A program made the translations under genes and the position numbers. Positions 1 to 5,870 of a DNA stretch of 10,613 nucleotides are shown here, piece by piece. Source of the DNA: Dinghuibacter sp964544695 (lineage in GTDB: Bacteria; Bacteroidota; Bacteroidia; Chitinophagales; Chitinophagaceae). The notes beneath the pieces are model-generated. The model was not told the DNA's origin and searched no databases. It saw only the letters and a list, made by a program, of their open reading frames with translations. How positions within the stretch are numbered: position 1 is the stretch's first letter; each line of letters begins with the position of its first letter. Location of the stretch: contig CAZJDB010000098.1 of assembly GCA_964544695.1 (NCBI GenBank), positions 1 to 10,613 of the forward strand, read 5' to 3'.

Positions 1-98
1 CCTTCCTGGTGTGCGCAATAACCGGGATCTTTTTCGGATACTATCCGGCCCAAAAGGCATCGCGCCTCGATCCAATCGAAGCTTTGCGGTACGAGTAA
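1..98 (+). CDS. C-terminal end of a MacB/FtsX-type ABC transporter permease (5' truncated)
   Basis: Only the last 31 codons are inside the window, ending at TAA 96-98. The frame reads a hydrophobic stretch (FLVCAITGIFFGYY) followed by PAQKASRLDPIEALRYE. A last membrane helix leading straight into a 'YPAxxASxLDPIEALRYE' tail is the classic C terminus of FtsX/MacB-family permeases, which act with a separate ATPase in lipoprotein, peptide or drug export or in mechanotransmission across the inner membrane. The gene converges on the minus-strand gene starting its stop codon at 105, with only 4 bases between them, and no clear terminator hairpin is visible there. The substrate cannot be judged from this fragment. 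Confidence 0.85.
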   Translation, partial: FLVCAITGIFFGYYPAQKASRLDPIEALRYE

Positions 99-102
99 AG
101 CG

Positions 103-1002
103 TTAGAGTTCCACGGGGACGAAATGCCCCGCTTTGAACTCGCCCAGTCCGGGCTCCGTGGCTTTTTCCTTGGTGAAAAGGTCGTAGATGTTGTGGAGGA
201 CGATCTTAACCCTTTTTGGGGTCAATTTCCGATAGATATTCAACACCCTTTTACCGGCGGGGAGAGGGTCACCCGAAACGGAAGCTTTGTGCTCGGACCA
301 GGCTGCCGCATAATCGCTTTGCTGGGGGGAGGTGGCGAAAATGGGTTTTTCCGCCGTCTTTTCTGCAATGATCACCAGTAAGACGGGGACGTTGTTTACA
401 AGGGAAACCCTGGATCGAACCTCTTTAGGGTCAGCCACCTCGTACCATATCATGTCGTCCAGTTCGGATCCTAGGCTGAGCAGCATCTTTTTCACCCGGA
501 ACCCGTTTTCATCTGAAAAGATCCTGAAGTACAATTCGGGGCTGAATTGGTAGAACCCATGCCCCATGTAGTTATTGGCAGGGGTGATGCCGATGTAATG
601 TCCCCCGGTCTCCAAAGCCATCATGGAGCTTCGGATGGCCTCGGGGAAATTAAACACGTGTTCCAGGGTACCTCCGTCCACCACAACCGTATAGGACTGG
701 CGCAAGTGGCTGGGCAGGGGGGTGTTGAGGTCGTGCAGGATGGTCGCCTTTTCATAATCCGAATTGTCCATACTGTCGATCTTTTCGGCTCCGAGCAATT
801 TGAAAAAAGGTTCTGAATAACCATCCCTGAACTCCAACTCATCGACCCCATTGGCTTGGACGGCATTTTTCGATAAGGTGCGGAGGATGTCGTTCTTGGA
901 GCCGAGGAAATTCATCCTTCCCAAGGTGAGCGTTTTGGTAAATGAAACTCCCAGGTTTTTGGAGTAAAATAGCAAAGGCACGTCATTGGCGCGTATTCCC
1001 AT
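103..1002 (-). CDS. Methyltransferase-like protein with atypical SAM-binding motif, substrate unknown
   Basis: This 299-residue protein has the strand and loop order of a class I SAM-dependent methyltransferase, but motif I is not the usual GxGxG. Visible blocks are TLTLGRMNF (about residues 24-32, where motif I would be), KIDSMDNSDYEKA (74-86, acidic end of strand 2), ILHDLN (88-93), YTVVVDGGTLEHVFN (104-118, strand 4) and LETGGHYIGITPANN (130-144, strand 5), then GHGFYQFSPELYFRIF (147-162). The 'DGGTLEHVFNFP...GGHxIGITPAN...GHGFYQFSPE' signature is one I associate with uncharacterised methyltransferase-like proteins, often near glycan genes. The last 80 residues are basic and not recognisable. 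There is no signal peptide, so it is probably cytoplasmic. It is transcribed alone, opposite to both neighbours. The ATG at 1002 lies 54 bases from the divergent holB start. Methyltransferase activity is inferred, not shown. Confidence 0.75.
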   Translation of the reverse strand: MGIRANDVPLLFYSKNLGVSFTKTLTLGRMNFLGSKNDILRTLSKNAVQANGVDELEFRDGYSEPFFKLLGAEKIDSMDNSDYEKATILHDLNTPLPSHLRQSYTVVVDGGTLEHVFNFPEAIRSSMMALETGGHYIGITPANNYMGHGFYQFSPELYFRIFSDENGFRVKKMLLSLGSELDDMIWYEVADPKEVRSRVSLVNNVPVLLVIIAEKTAEKPIFATSPQQSDYAAAWSEHKASVSGDPLPAGKRVLNIYRKLTPKRVKIVLHNIYDLFTKEKATEPGLGEFKAGHFVPVEL

Positions 1003-1026
1003 GGATTATCCGTTGAATTGAGGGCG

Positions 1027-1034
1027 GAAAGGTA
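1027..1034 (-). promoter_or_regulatory. Weak candidate -7 element for the methyltransferase-like gene
   Basis: Read on the minus strand this is TACCTTTC, five of six fixed bases of the Bacteroidota -7 consensus TAnnTTTG. It lies 24 bases before the ATG at 1002. No convincing -33 TTTG stands at the right distance, so this is a weak guess. Confidence 0.2.
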
Positions 1035-1043
1035 GGATTTTTT

Positions 1044-1051
1044 TAATATTG
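1044..1051 (+). promoter_or_regulatory. Weak candidate -7 element for holB
   Basis: TAATATTG matches five of six fixed bases of TAnnTTTG and ends 5 bases before the holB ATG, which would give an almost leaderless mRNA. The nearest TTG (1017-1019) is 24 bases upstream, slightly too far for a normal -33 element. It shares a 54-base divergent gap with the minus-strand gene. Confidence 0.25.
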
Positions 1052-1056
1052 CACCC

Positions 1057-2193
1057 ATGTTGTTCAAGGATGTCATAGGTCAATCGGCCGTTAAGGAGAG
1101 CCTCCTGGGCATGATTGCACAACAACGCCTGAGCCATGCCCTGCTCTTCCTGGGGCAGGAAGGGGCAGGGGCCCTCCCTCTAGCCCTGGCCCTGGCGCAA
1201 TACCTGAACTGCGAGAATCCCGGGGCAAATGATGCCTGTGGCATATGCCCCACTTGCCGGAAAGCGGCTCAAATGATCCACCCCGATATTCATTTTTCAT
1301 ATCCCGTCATCCCGCGAAAAGCCGGCGACAAACCCGTAAGCACGGACTATATCGTGGAATGGAGGGATTTCATTCGCCAGTTGCCCTACGGCAACGCTTA
1401 TGATTGGCTTCAATCGATAGGCGCGGAAAACAAACAGGGAAACATCACGGCCCAGGAATGCGGGGAAATCATCCGGACCCTAAACCTGAAGAGTTTCGAG
1501 AGCCCTTACAAAATCCACATACTTTGGATGCCCGAATACCTGGGTAATGAAGGGAATAAGTTGCTGAAACTGATCGAGGAACCACCCGCGGGGACCCTCT
1601 TTATTCTGGTGGCCGAGCAGGAAGGCCTGATCCTGCCTACTATCCTTTCCAGGACCCAACTGATCCGGGTACCGCCGCTTGGCGAAGCCGAAGTGGCTTC
1701 AGCCCTGGAGGTACGCGCCTCGCTGGACCCACCCAAGGCGCTCCTGGTGGCCTCCCTCAGTGAGGGTAATTACCGGGAGGCATTGCAACAACTCCAGCAC
1801 GCGGACGAGGACTGGCAAACCCTCCTCAGGGAATGGTTGAACGCCGTGGTCCGGGGGGGGCCCGTCGCCCAGGTCAAGTGGGTGGAGAACATCAGCAAAC
1901 TGGGTCGCGAGCGGCAAAAGCAATTCCTCAGGTACTTCAATCACCTCCTGGAAACCGCCATTCGCCTGGGATGCATGGACGATTCCGCCGGACCGGTCCC
2001 GGAAGTAGAGCGTGATTTTGCCCTGAGACTGAATAAAATAGCGGGTAGAGAGGCCCAGGAGGCTATCGTTCAACTTCTTGATGACGCCTTTTATTATATT
2101 GAAAGGAACGCTAATGCGAAAATGCTGTTCCAAGCCCTAAGCCTTAAATTGTACCATATCATTGCTAATAAATCGCTAATTTTGAACAATTAG
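1057..2193 (+). CDS. holB: DNA polymerase III subunit delta' (clamp loader)
   Basis: HolB is the stator subunit of the clamp loader, which opens and places the beta sliding clamp on primed DNA. The 378-residue protein begins with the family-typical FKDVIGQSAVKESL (3-16) and SHALLFLGQEGAG (26-38). The P-loop is degenerate (no GKT/GKS), as expected for delta', which does not hydrolyse ATP. Four cysteines at 52, 61, 64 and 67 form the zinc module. KLLKLIEEPP (168-177) is the conserved segment after the Walker B region, where an acidic DE box is replaced by WMPE (157-160). ILSRTQ (197-202) holds the position of the SRC arginine motif, in the SRT form I know from Bacteroidota. The C-terminal third is the helical collar domain. 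Length is normal. ricT follows after 29 bases. A run of eight G at 1853-1860 lies in the frame without breaking it. Confidence 0.95.
   Translation: MLFKDVIGQSAVKESLLGMIAQQRLSHALLFLGQEGAGALPLALALAQYLNCENPGANDACGICPTCRKAAQMIHPDIHFSYPVIPRKAGDKPVSTDYIVEWRDFIRQLPYGNAYDWLQSIGAENKQGNITAQECGEIIRTLNLKSFESPYKIHILWMPEYLGNEGNKLLKLIEEPPAGTLFILVAEQEGLILPTILSRTQLIRVPPLGEAEVASALEVRASLDPPKALLVASLSEGNYREALQQLQHADEDWQTLLREWLNAVVRGGPVAQVKWVENISKLGRERQKQFLRYFNHLLETAIRLGCMDDSAGPVPEVERDFALRLNKIAGREAQEAIVQLLDDAFYYIERNANAKMLFQALSLKLYHIIANKSLILNN
2177..2184 (+). promoter_or_regulatory. Candidate -7 element for ricT inside the end of holB
   Basis: TAATTTTG is a perfect match to the Bacteroidota -7 consensus TAnnTTTG. 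It lies within the last codons of holB and would start transcription near 2190, giving a leader of about 33 bases before the ricT ATG at 2223. The -33 partner is poor: ATTG at 2148-2151 lies 25 bases upstream, longer than usual. If real, ricT can be expressed apart from holB. Confidence 0.4.
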
Positions 2194-2222
2194 CACAAGG
2201 ACAATAAAGCAATACACCGTAT

Positions 2223-3752
2223 ATGGGTTGTGGAAGTTGTGGTTCTGTAGCGAATGGTAAACCGGCAGGATGTAAAAGTAACGGGGGATGTAGTTCGGGA
2301 GGGTGTAATAGAATGAATGTGTACGATTGGCTGGCCAATCTACCCTATAGTGATCCCGGAAGCAGTTGTTCCATTGTCGAGATTTCTTTTAATAACGGAA
2401 GCCGAAAGGACTATTACCGAAATGCCACCCTTCAGCCCCTGGAAAAGGGCGAAATGGTGGCGGTAGAAGGGGTTAGTGGCTTTGACGTGGGCATGGTGAA
2501 CCTGACAGGAGAACTCGTCAGGTTACAGCTCAAAAAGAAGAATGTCGACGAACGGAATCCCGATATCAAAAAAATCCTTCGCCGGGCCGGAGAACAGGAC
2601 CTAGCCAAATGGCAGGAAAATAAAAAACGGGAGGCGCCCGCCCTCATCCGTTCACGGGCCATAGCCCGGCAGTTGAATCTCCAGATGAAGCTGGCCGAGG
2701 TGGAGATCCAGGCCGATGGCAAAAAAGCCACCTTTTTCTATACCGCGGATGACCGGGTGGACTTCCGGGAACTCATCAAGATATTCGCCTCCGAATTCCG
2801 CGTAAAAGTGGAAATGCGCCAGATAGGCATCCGCCAGGAAGCGGCGAAAGTGGGTGGGATAGGCAGTTGCGGTCGGGAACTTTGCTGTTCCACGTGGCTG
2901 ACCGATTTCAAAAGCGTCAATACGACGGCCGCCCGTTACCAGAACCTGAGCATCAATCAAACCAAGCTGAGCGGCCAATGTGGTCGTCTGAAGTGTTGTC
3001 TGAACTACGAACTGGACACCTACCTGGATGCCCTTCAGGCCTTTCCCGACCGGGGAGAAATCCTGGAGTTGGCCAAGGGGACAGCCACCCTCGTTAAAAA
3101 AGACATTTTCAGGAATATCATGTGGTATGTCCTGCCCGATACTGCCAAACAATATCCCCTTACCGTTGAACGTGTCAAGCACATCCTGCAACTTAACCAC
3201 CAGGGTATCAAGCCCGAGGAAATGCAGATAGCTGAGGTCCACCCCAGCAAGCTGAAGGAAGAAGAACCCGAGTTTGTCGAATTGGTAGGCCAGATCAGCC
3301 TGCGCAGTCTCGAACGCAACAGCAAACGCCGCAAACAAAAAGAGCGCGACGTCAAAAAAGAGGGCCCCCGCCCCGACAATCGCAACGACCGCGGCCCCGA
3401 CAATCGCGGGGCTGATCGTCCCGAACGGAGGGACCAATCCAAAGGGCAACCAAGGGAAGGCAACCGTCGCCCCGACGGCCAACGCCCCGATGGTCAGCGT
3501 CCCGATGGTCAACGTCCCGATGGTCAACGCCCTGATGGTCAGCGTCCCGATGGTCAGCGTGGTGGCAACTCCCAAGGGGGACGCCCCCAAGGTGGCCAAG
3601 GCGGCGGCAGACCCCAGGGTGGGAACCGTGGCGGCGGCAATCGCGGCGGCGGCAACTCGCAAGGCGGCAACTCGCAAGGCGGAAACGCACAGGGCGGCAA
3701 CCGACCCCAGGGTGGTGGCGGTCGGTCGCAGGGCGAAACGCCCAAACCCTAA
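2223..3752 (+). CDS. ricT: RicT/YaaT-like PSP1-domain iron-sulfur protein with long RGG-like disordered tail
   Basis: Homologue of B. subtilis RicT (YaaT), which with RicA and RicF forms an Fe-S complex that directs RNase Y-dependent mRNA maturation; the role in Bacteroidota is not settled. The 509-residue protein has three parts. Residues 1-30 are Gly/Ser/Cys-rich with cysteines at 3, 6, 17, 23 and 28. Residues about 31-345 carry the PSP1 core, with the diagnostic clusters GSCGRELCC (214-222) and GQCGRLKCCLNYE (251-263), likely Fe-S ligands. From about 365 the chain becomes charged and disordered, then has six RPDGQ repeats (416-445) and a Gly/Asn/Gln/Arg-rich stretch to 504. The tail makes the protein much longer than the roughly 275-residue Bacillus protein. 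No signal peptide is seen; it should be cytoplasmic. The holB-ricT order matches the holB-yaaT order of B. subtilis. The assignment of the core is firm; any RNA-related role of the tail is inferred. Confidence 0.92.
   Translation: MGCGSCGSVANGKPAGCKSNGGCSSGGCNRMNVYDWLANLPYSDPGSSCSIVEISFNNGSRKDYYRNATLQPLEKGEMVAVEGVSGFDVGMVNLTGELVRLQLKKKNVDERNPDIKKILRRAGEQDLAKWQENKKREAPALIRSRAIARQLNLQMKLAEVEIQADGKKATFFYTADDRVDFRELIKIFASEFRVKVEMRQIGIRQEAAKVGGIGSCGRELCCSTWLTDFKSVNTTAARYQNLSINQTKLSGQCGRLKCCLNYELDTYLDALQAFPDRGEILELAKGTATLVKKDIFRNIMWYVLPDTAKQYPLTVERVKHILQLNHQGIKPEEMQIAEVHPSKLKEEEPEFVELVGQISLRSLERNSKRRKQKERDVKKEGPRPDNRNDRGPDNRGADRPERRDQSKGQPREGNRRPDGQRPDGQRPDGQRPDGQRPDGQRPDGQRGGNSQGGRPQGGQGGGRPQGGNRGGGNRGGGNSQGGNSQGGNAQGGNRPQGGGGRSQGETPKP
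3468..3557 (+). repeat. Six tandem 15-bp units encoding RPDGQ in ricT
   Basis: Units start at 3468, 3483, 3498, 3513, 3528 and 3543. All six encode exactly Arg-Pro-Asp-Gly-Gln, while the third codon positions differ between units (for example GAC/GAT, GGC/GGT, CAA/CAG, CGC/CGT). The array is a likely site of copy-number change; each unit gained or lost keeps the reading frame. Confidence 0.95.
3558..3734 (+). repeat. Gly/Asn/Arg/Gln-rich low-complexity coding stretch in ricT
   Basis: Residues 446-504 are almost only Gly, Asn, Gln, Ser, Arg and Pro, built of GGN, RGGGN and PQGG blocks. At DNA level two identical 15-bp units (GGCAACTCGCAAGGC) stand back to back at 3651-3665 and 3666-3680, followed by a diverged third unit encoding GNAQG. 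The stretch resembles RGG-type RNA-binding tails. Confidence 0.9.
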
Positions 3753-3754
3753 CA

Positions 3755-3770
3755 TGCGTAGTTATACGCA
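3755..3770 (+). terminator. Short perfect inverted repeat just after the ricT stop
   Basis: TGCGTA-GTTA-TACGCA can form a 6-bp stem with a 4-base loop, 2 bases after the ricT stop codon. No T-run follows, so it is not a standard Rho-independent terminator; it may be an mRNA 3'-end stem or chance. It lies upstream of the promoter candidate for the next gene. Confidence 0.3.
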
Positions 3771-3793
3771 AGCCAAACCCGAAAAGGTACGTG

Positions 3794-3823
3794 TTTGATT
3801 TCGCCAAGACTTGTATTACTTTG
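3794..3823 (+). promoter_or_regulatory. Candidate Bacteroidota-type promoter of the lipoprotein/two-component gene group
   Basis: TTTG at 3794-3797 (-33) and TTACTTTG at 3816-3823 (-7, five of six fixed bases of TAnnTTTG) are separated by 18 bases, within the usual range. Transcription would start near 3829, in the 100-base gap between ricT and the lipoprotein gene. That start lies downstream of an in-frame ATG-like start at 3811 and so supports the lipoprotein start at 3853. Confidence 0.5.
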
Positions 3824-3852
3824 GGGGGCAACCCCATAAAAATCAAACACCC

Positions 3853-4380
3853 ATGCAAATCAGCAACGCCCGATTCCTGGCAGGCATCGCCGTATGCGGA
3901 ATGCTTTCGCTTTCCGGATGCCGACCCAAGCCCAATCCCGACGGAAAGATTCCTTTTGATCCGGGACAAGCCAGGGAGCACATCATTTCCGGCGCACAAG
4001 CCAAGGAATACCTTACTTCTTTTAAAACGGGGGACACGACACTGCTTCACCTGTTGAAAGACACCACCTTCCTGGAAAAGCATTTCCAACTTCCCACGGC
4101 TGAATCCTTTAACCGTGATGCCATTATCGCTTTGCTGGATGCGGATAGCGCGGCGGGTATCCGGATATACCTGGGCAGGGACGCACAGGGTGAAGTCCGC
4201 TTCGTTCTGGTTCCCGTGGACAAGAACGGACAGGACATCCACACCAAGTTGTTGCCTGATTCCACGGCTGAAGGCTCGGGACCACAGGTGCGCTCGCTTA
4301 CCGTGACTTCGCAGGCGATAGAAATCGGACAGCGTTGCCCCACCCAGTGTGACACCACTCTCCAAGGATTCAACCCCTGA
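3853..4380 (+). CDS. Small predicted lipoprotein of unknown function
   Basis: The 175-residue product starts with a lipoprotein signal peptide: MQISNAR, a hydrophobic stretch LAGIAVCGMLSL, and lipobox LSGC with the lipidated cysteine at 23. The frame is open further upstream to 3811, but the start at 3853 puts the signal peptide at the N terminus and fits the promoter candidate. The mature part has a mixed helix/strand pattern, with GIRIYLGRDAQGEVRFVLVPVD (102-123) as the most conserved-looking block and GQRCPTQCD near the C terminus (cysteines 162 and 166). Residue +2 after the lipid cysteine is Arg and no acidic surface-export signal is seen, so a periplasm-facing location is the simpler guess. 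In gliding Bacteroidota gldH often follows ricT, but I see no GldH similarity. A membrane-protein gene follows after 20 bases, then a histidine kinase and its regulator. Function unknown. Confidence 0.8.
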   Translation: MQISNARFLAGIAVCGMLSLSGCRPKPNPDGKIPFDPGQAREHIISGAQAKEYLTSFKTGDTTLLHLLKDTTFLEKHFQLPTAESFNRDAIIALLDADSAAGIRIYLGRDAQGEVRFVLVPVDKNGQDIHTKLLPDSTAEGSGPQVRSLTVTSQAIEIGQRCPTQCDTTLQGFNP

Positions 4381-4382
4381 AG

Positions 4383-4392
4383 GCCGGCCGGC
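4383..4392. repeat. GC-only 10-bp palindrome between lipoprotein and membrane-protein genes
   Basis: GCCGGCCGGC is a perfect palindrome located 2 bases after the lipoprotein stop and 8 bases before the next ATG. It could form a small hairpin in the mRNA or be chance in GC-rich DNA. Confidence 0.35.
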
Positions 4393-4400
4393 TAACTAAA

Positions 4401-5093
4401 ATGCATAAGTTATATCCTTTTCTGCAGGCGGAAATACCTCTGGTGCCGGCGTTTTGCGTAGCGCTCTTCCTGTGGAAAAAGATCGAGCCGGATTATCGTC
4501 CCTTTTGCGTACTGCTCGGCCTCGCGGTGCTTTCCGAGGCGGCTTCGTATTGGAGCATTCACTGGTTGCACACTTCCAATGCGATAGCCACAAACATTTA
4601 TGGACTGCTGGAATGTACGCTCATCATTTACCAGTTTTACCGCTGGAATAGTTTCCGGGGAAAGGTCAGGTGGTACTATTCGCTCCAGGCAGGAAGCCTG
4701 GTTTTATGGGCCTTTTGCAACCTCCTCTTTTTCCATATCGGCGACTACGACGTTCCGTTTTATCGGATAGGCTATCCATTCGCCCTGGTGATCCTGAGCG
4801 TCAATGAAATAAACCTTATGATTACCCACGACAGTCGTAACTTGTATAAAAATGCAAGGTTTGTAATCTGCCTGGGATTTATAATTTTTTTCCTGTACCA
4901 GATCCTCTATGAAGGGGCCTTTTTGGTCAGCGAAATGGACAAGAGCGAGGTGGTTTCCAATAAAATCATAGCTCTTTTTGCTTACGTGAATGTATTCGTG
5001 AACGGGCTGTACTTCGTCGCCGTACTGCTGATTCCCCGGAAAAGGAACACCGCCTTCGAAAGGATTTTCAATAGGATCCGGGACGAGAACTGA
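4401..5093 (+). CDS. Seven-helix integral membrane protein of unknown function
   Basis: The 230-residue protein has seven hydrophobic segments at about residues 11-26, 33-55, 62-81, 92-112, 120-142, 151-173 and 187-211, and no soluble domain. The positive-inside rule gives a clean topology: loops after helices 1 (KKIEPDYR), 3 (RWNSFRGKVR) and 5 (HDSRNLYKNAR) and the C-terminal tail (RKRNTAFERIFNRIR) are basic, while the alternate loops are neutral or acidic (for example EGAFLVSEMDKSE, 171-183). This predicts N terminus outside and C terminus inside. I recognise no catalytic motif and no named family. It lies 20 bases after the lipoprotein gene and 20 bases before a histidine kinase that lacks its own sensor, so a role as receptor or as partner of that kinase is an inference from position. 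A transporter or enzyme cannot be excluded. Confidence 0.8.
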   Translation: MHKLYPFLQAEIPLVPAFCVALFLWKKIEPDYRPFCVLLGLAVLSEAASYWSIHWLHTSNAIATNIYGLLECTLIIYQFYRWNSFRGKVRWYYSLQAGSLVLWAFCNLLFFHIGDYDVPFYRIGYPFALVILSVNEINLMITHDSRNLYKNARFVICLGFIIFFLYQILYEGAFLVSEMDKSEVVSNKIIALFAYVNVFVNGLYFVAVLLIPRKRNTAFERIFNRIRDEN

Positions 5094-5094
5094 C

Positions 5095-5106
5095 GCGGGC
5101 GCCCGC
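5095..5106. repeat. GC-only 12-bp palindrome before the histidine kinase gene
   Basis: GCGGGCGCCCGC is a perfect palindrome 1 base after the membrane-protein stop and 7 bases before the kinase ATG, in the place where a ribosome-binding site would be. It could fold (GCGG stem, GCGC loop) and affect kinase translation, or be chance. Confidence 0.4.
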
Positions 5107-5113
5107 AAAAGCC

Positions 5114-5851
5114 ATGGGGAATACGATTTATTATACCACTCTGCTGATAGGTTGCCTGGTGGGGGTGATCATTCTGTTTTTTGTGGTTTCTATCATCCGT
5201 TACCACAAGAGATACGTTCGCCTCCAGCGGGACCGCATCCTGGCGGAAGTGACCATCCTGGAAAATGAACGCCGCAGGATTGCCGGGGACCTACACGACA
5301 GCCTCGGCCCCCTGCTCAGCGCCGTGAAGTTGAATATGAGCAGTATCGAACCCGAAAACAGCTTCGAAAGGCAGGTCCTGGAAAAGTCAGGAAAGTACAT
5401 AGACGAGATCATCGCCAACATGAGGGAAATCTCCTATAACCTGTTGCCCAGCTCCCTGGAAAGGAAGGGGTTGGTGGAAGCGGTCAGGGAGTTCATCGGT
5501 CACCTTCATTCTGCGTCCCCGGTCCGGATACAGCTCCATTGCTGGAAGGAGATCGTGATACCCAAGGAAAAGGAAATCCACGTATTCCGTATGGTCCAGG
5601 AAATCGTGCACAACACGATCAAGCACTCGGGAGCCAGGCACCTCCATATCGGGATATCGCACGAAAGCAACCGCCTCCTCGTGATGACCAAGGATGACGG
5701 CCATGGCTTCGACGCCCAAAAGGTCCGGGAATCTTCGGAAGGCCTGGGCCTCCGGAGCCTGGAGAGCAGGGCGGAAATCCTCAGGGGGGTGCTGACCATC
5801 GAAAGTAAACCCCAGGAAGGGACAAGGTATTATATTGAAATTCCATTATAG
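5114..5851 (+). CDS. Sensor histidine kinase, NarL type (HisKA_3 + HATPase_c), without sensor domain
   Basis: The 245-residue kinase has a single N-terminal membrane helix (about 5-28), a short basic linker, then the HisKA_3 dimerisation domain with ENERRRIAGDLHDSLGP; His61 in DLHD is the phospho-acceptor. Next come the LLPSSLERKGL segment (110-120) and the ATPase domain: N box EIVHNTIKHSG (163-173), G1 box DDGHGFD (194-200), G2 box EGLGLRSLESRAEIL (209-223), ending in GTRYYIEIPL. All catalytic boxes look intact. The part before the first helix is only about four residues, so it has no extracytoplasmic sensor of its own and must read an intramembrane or cytoplasmic signal or a partner protein. 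The start at 5114 follows the membrane-protein gene by 20 bases; the partner regulator gene begins 19 bases after the stop. Autophosphorylation and phosphotransfer to that regulator are inferred from family knowledge and adjacency. Confidence 0.93.
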   Translation: MGNTIYYTTLLIGCLVGVIILFFVVSIIRYHKRYVRLQRDRILAEVTILENERRRIAGDLHDSLGPLLSAVKLNMSSIEPENSFERQVLEKSGKYIDEIIANMREISYNLLPSSLERKGLVEAVREFIGHLHSASPVRIQLHCWKEIVIPKEKEIHVFRMVQEIVHNTIKHSGARHLHIGISHESNRLLVMTKDDGHGFDAQKVRESSEGLGLRSLESRAEILRGVLTIESKPQEGTRYYIEIPL

Positions 5852-5870
5852 TCCAAACACGCAAATTATT

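Noticed and set aside
2652..4365. Two long minus-strand open frames (367 and 337 codons) opposite ricT and the lipoprotein gene
   Set aside because: They lie over the ricT repeats and the lipoprotein gene, read as Ala/Thr/Leu- or Gly/Arg/His-rich low-complexity sequence with no domain, and arise from GC-rich codon bias of the true genes.
3853..4380. Lipoprotein as GldH of the gliding machinery
   Set aside because: Position after ricT suggested it, but the mature sequence lacks any resemblance to GldH that I can see.
5835..5870. TTG start of the response regulator overlapping the kinase gene
   Set aside because: The added residues have no domain role and the ATG at 5871 lies just before the receiver domain.
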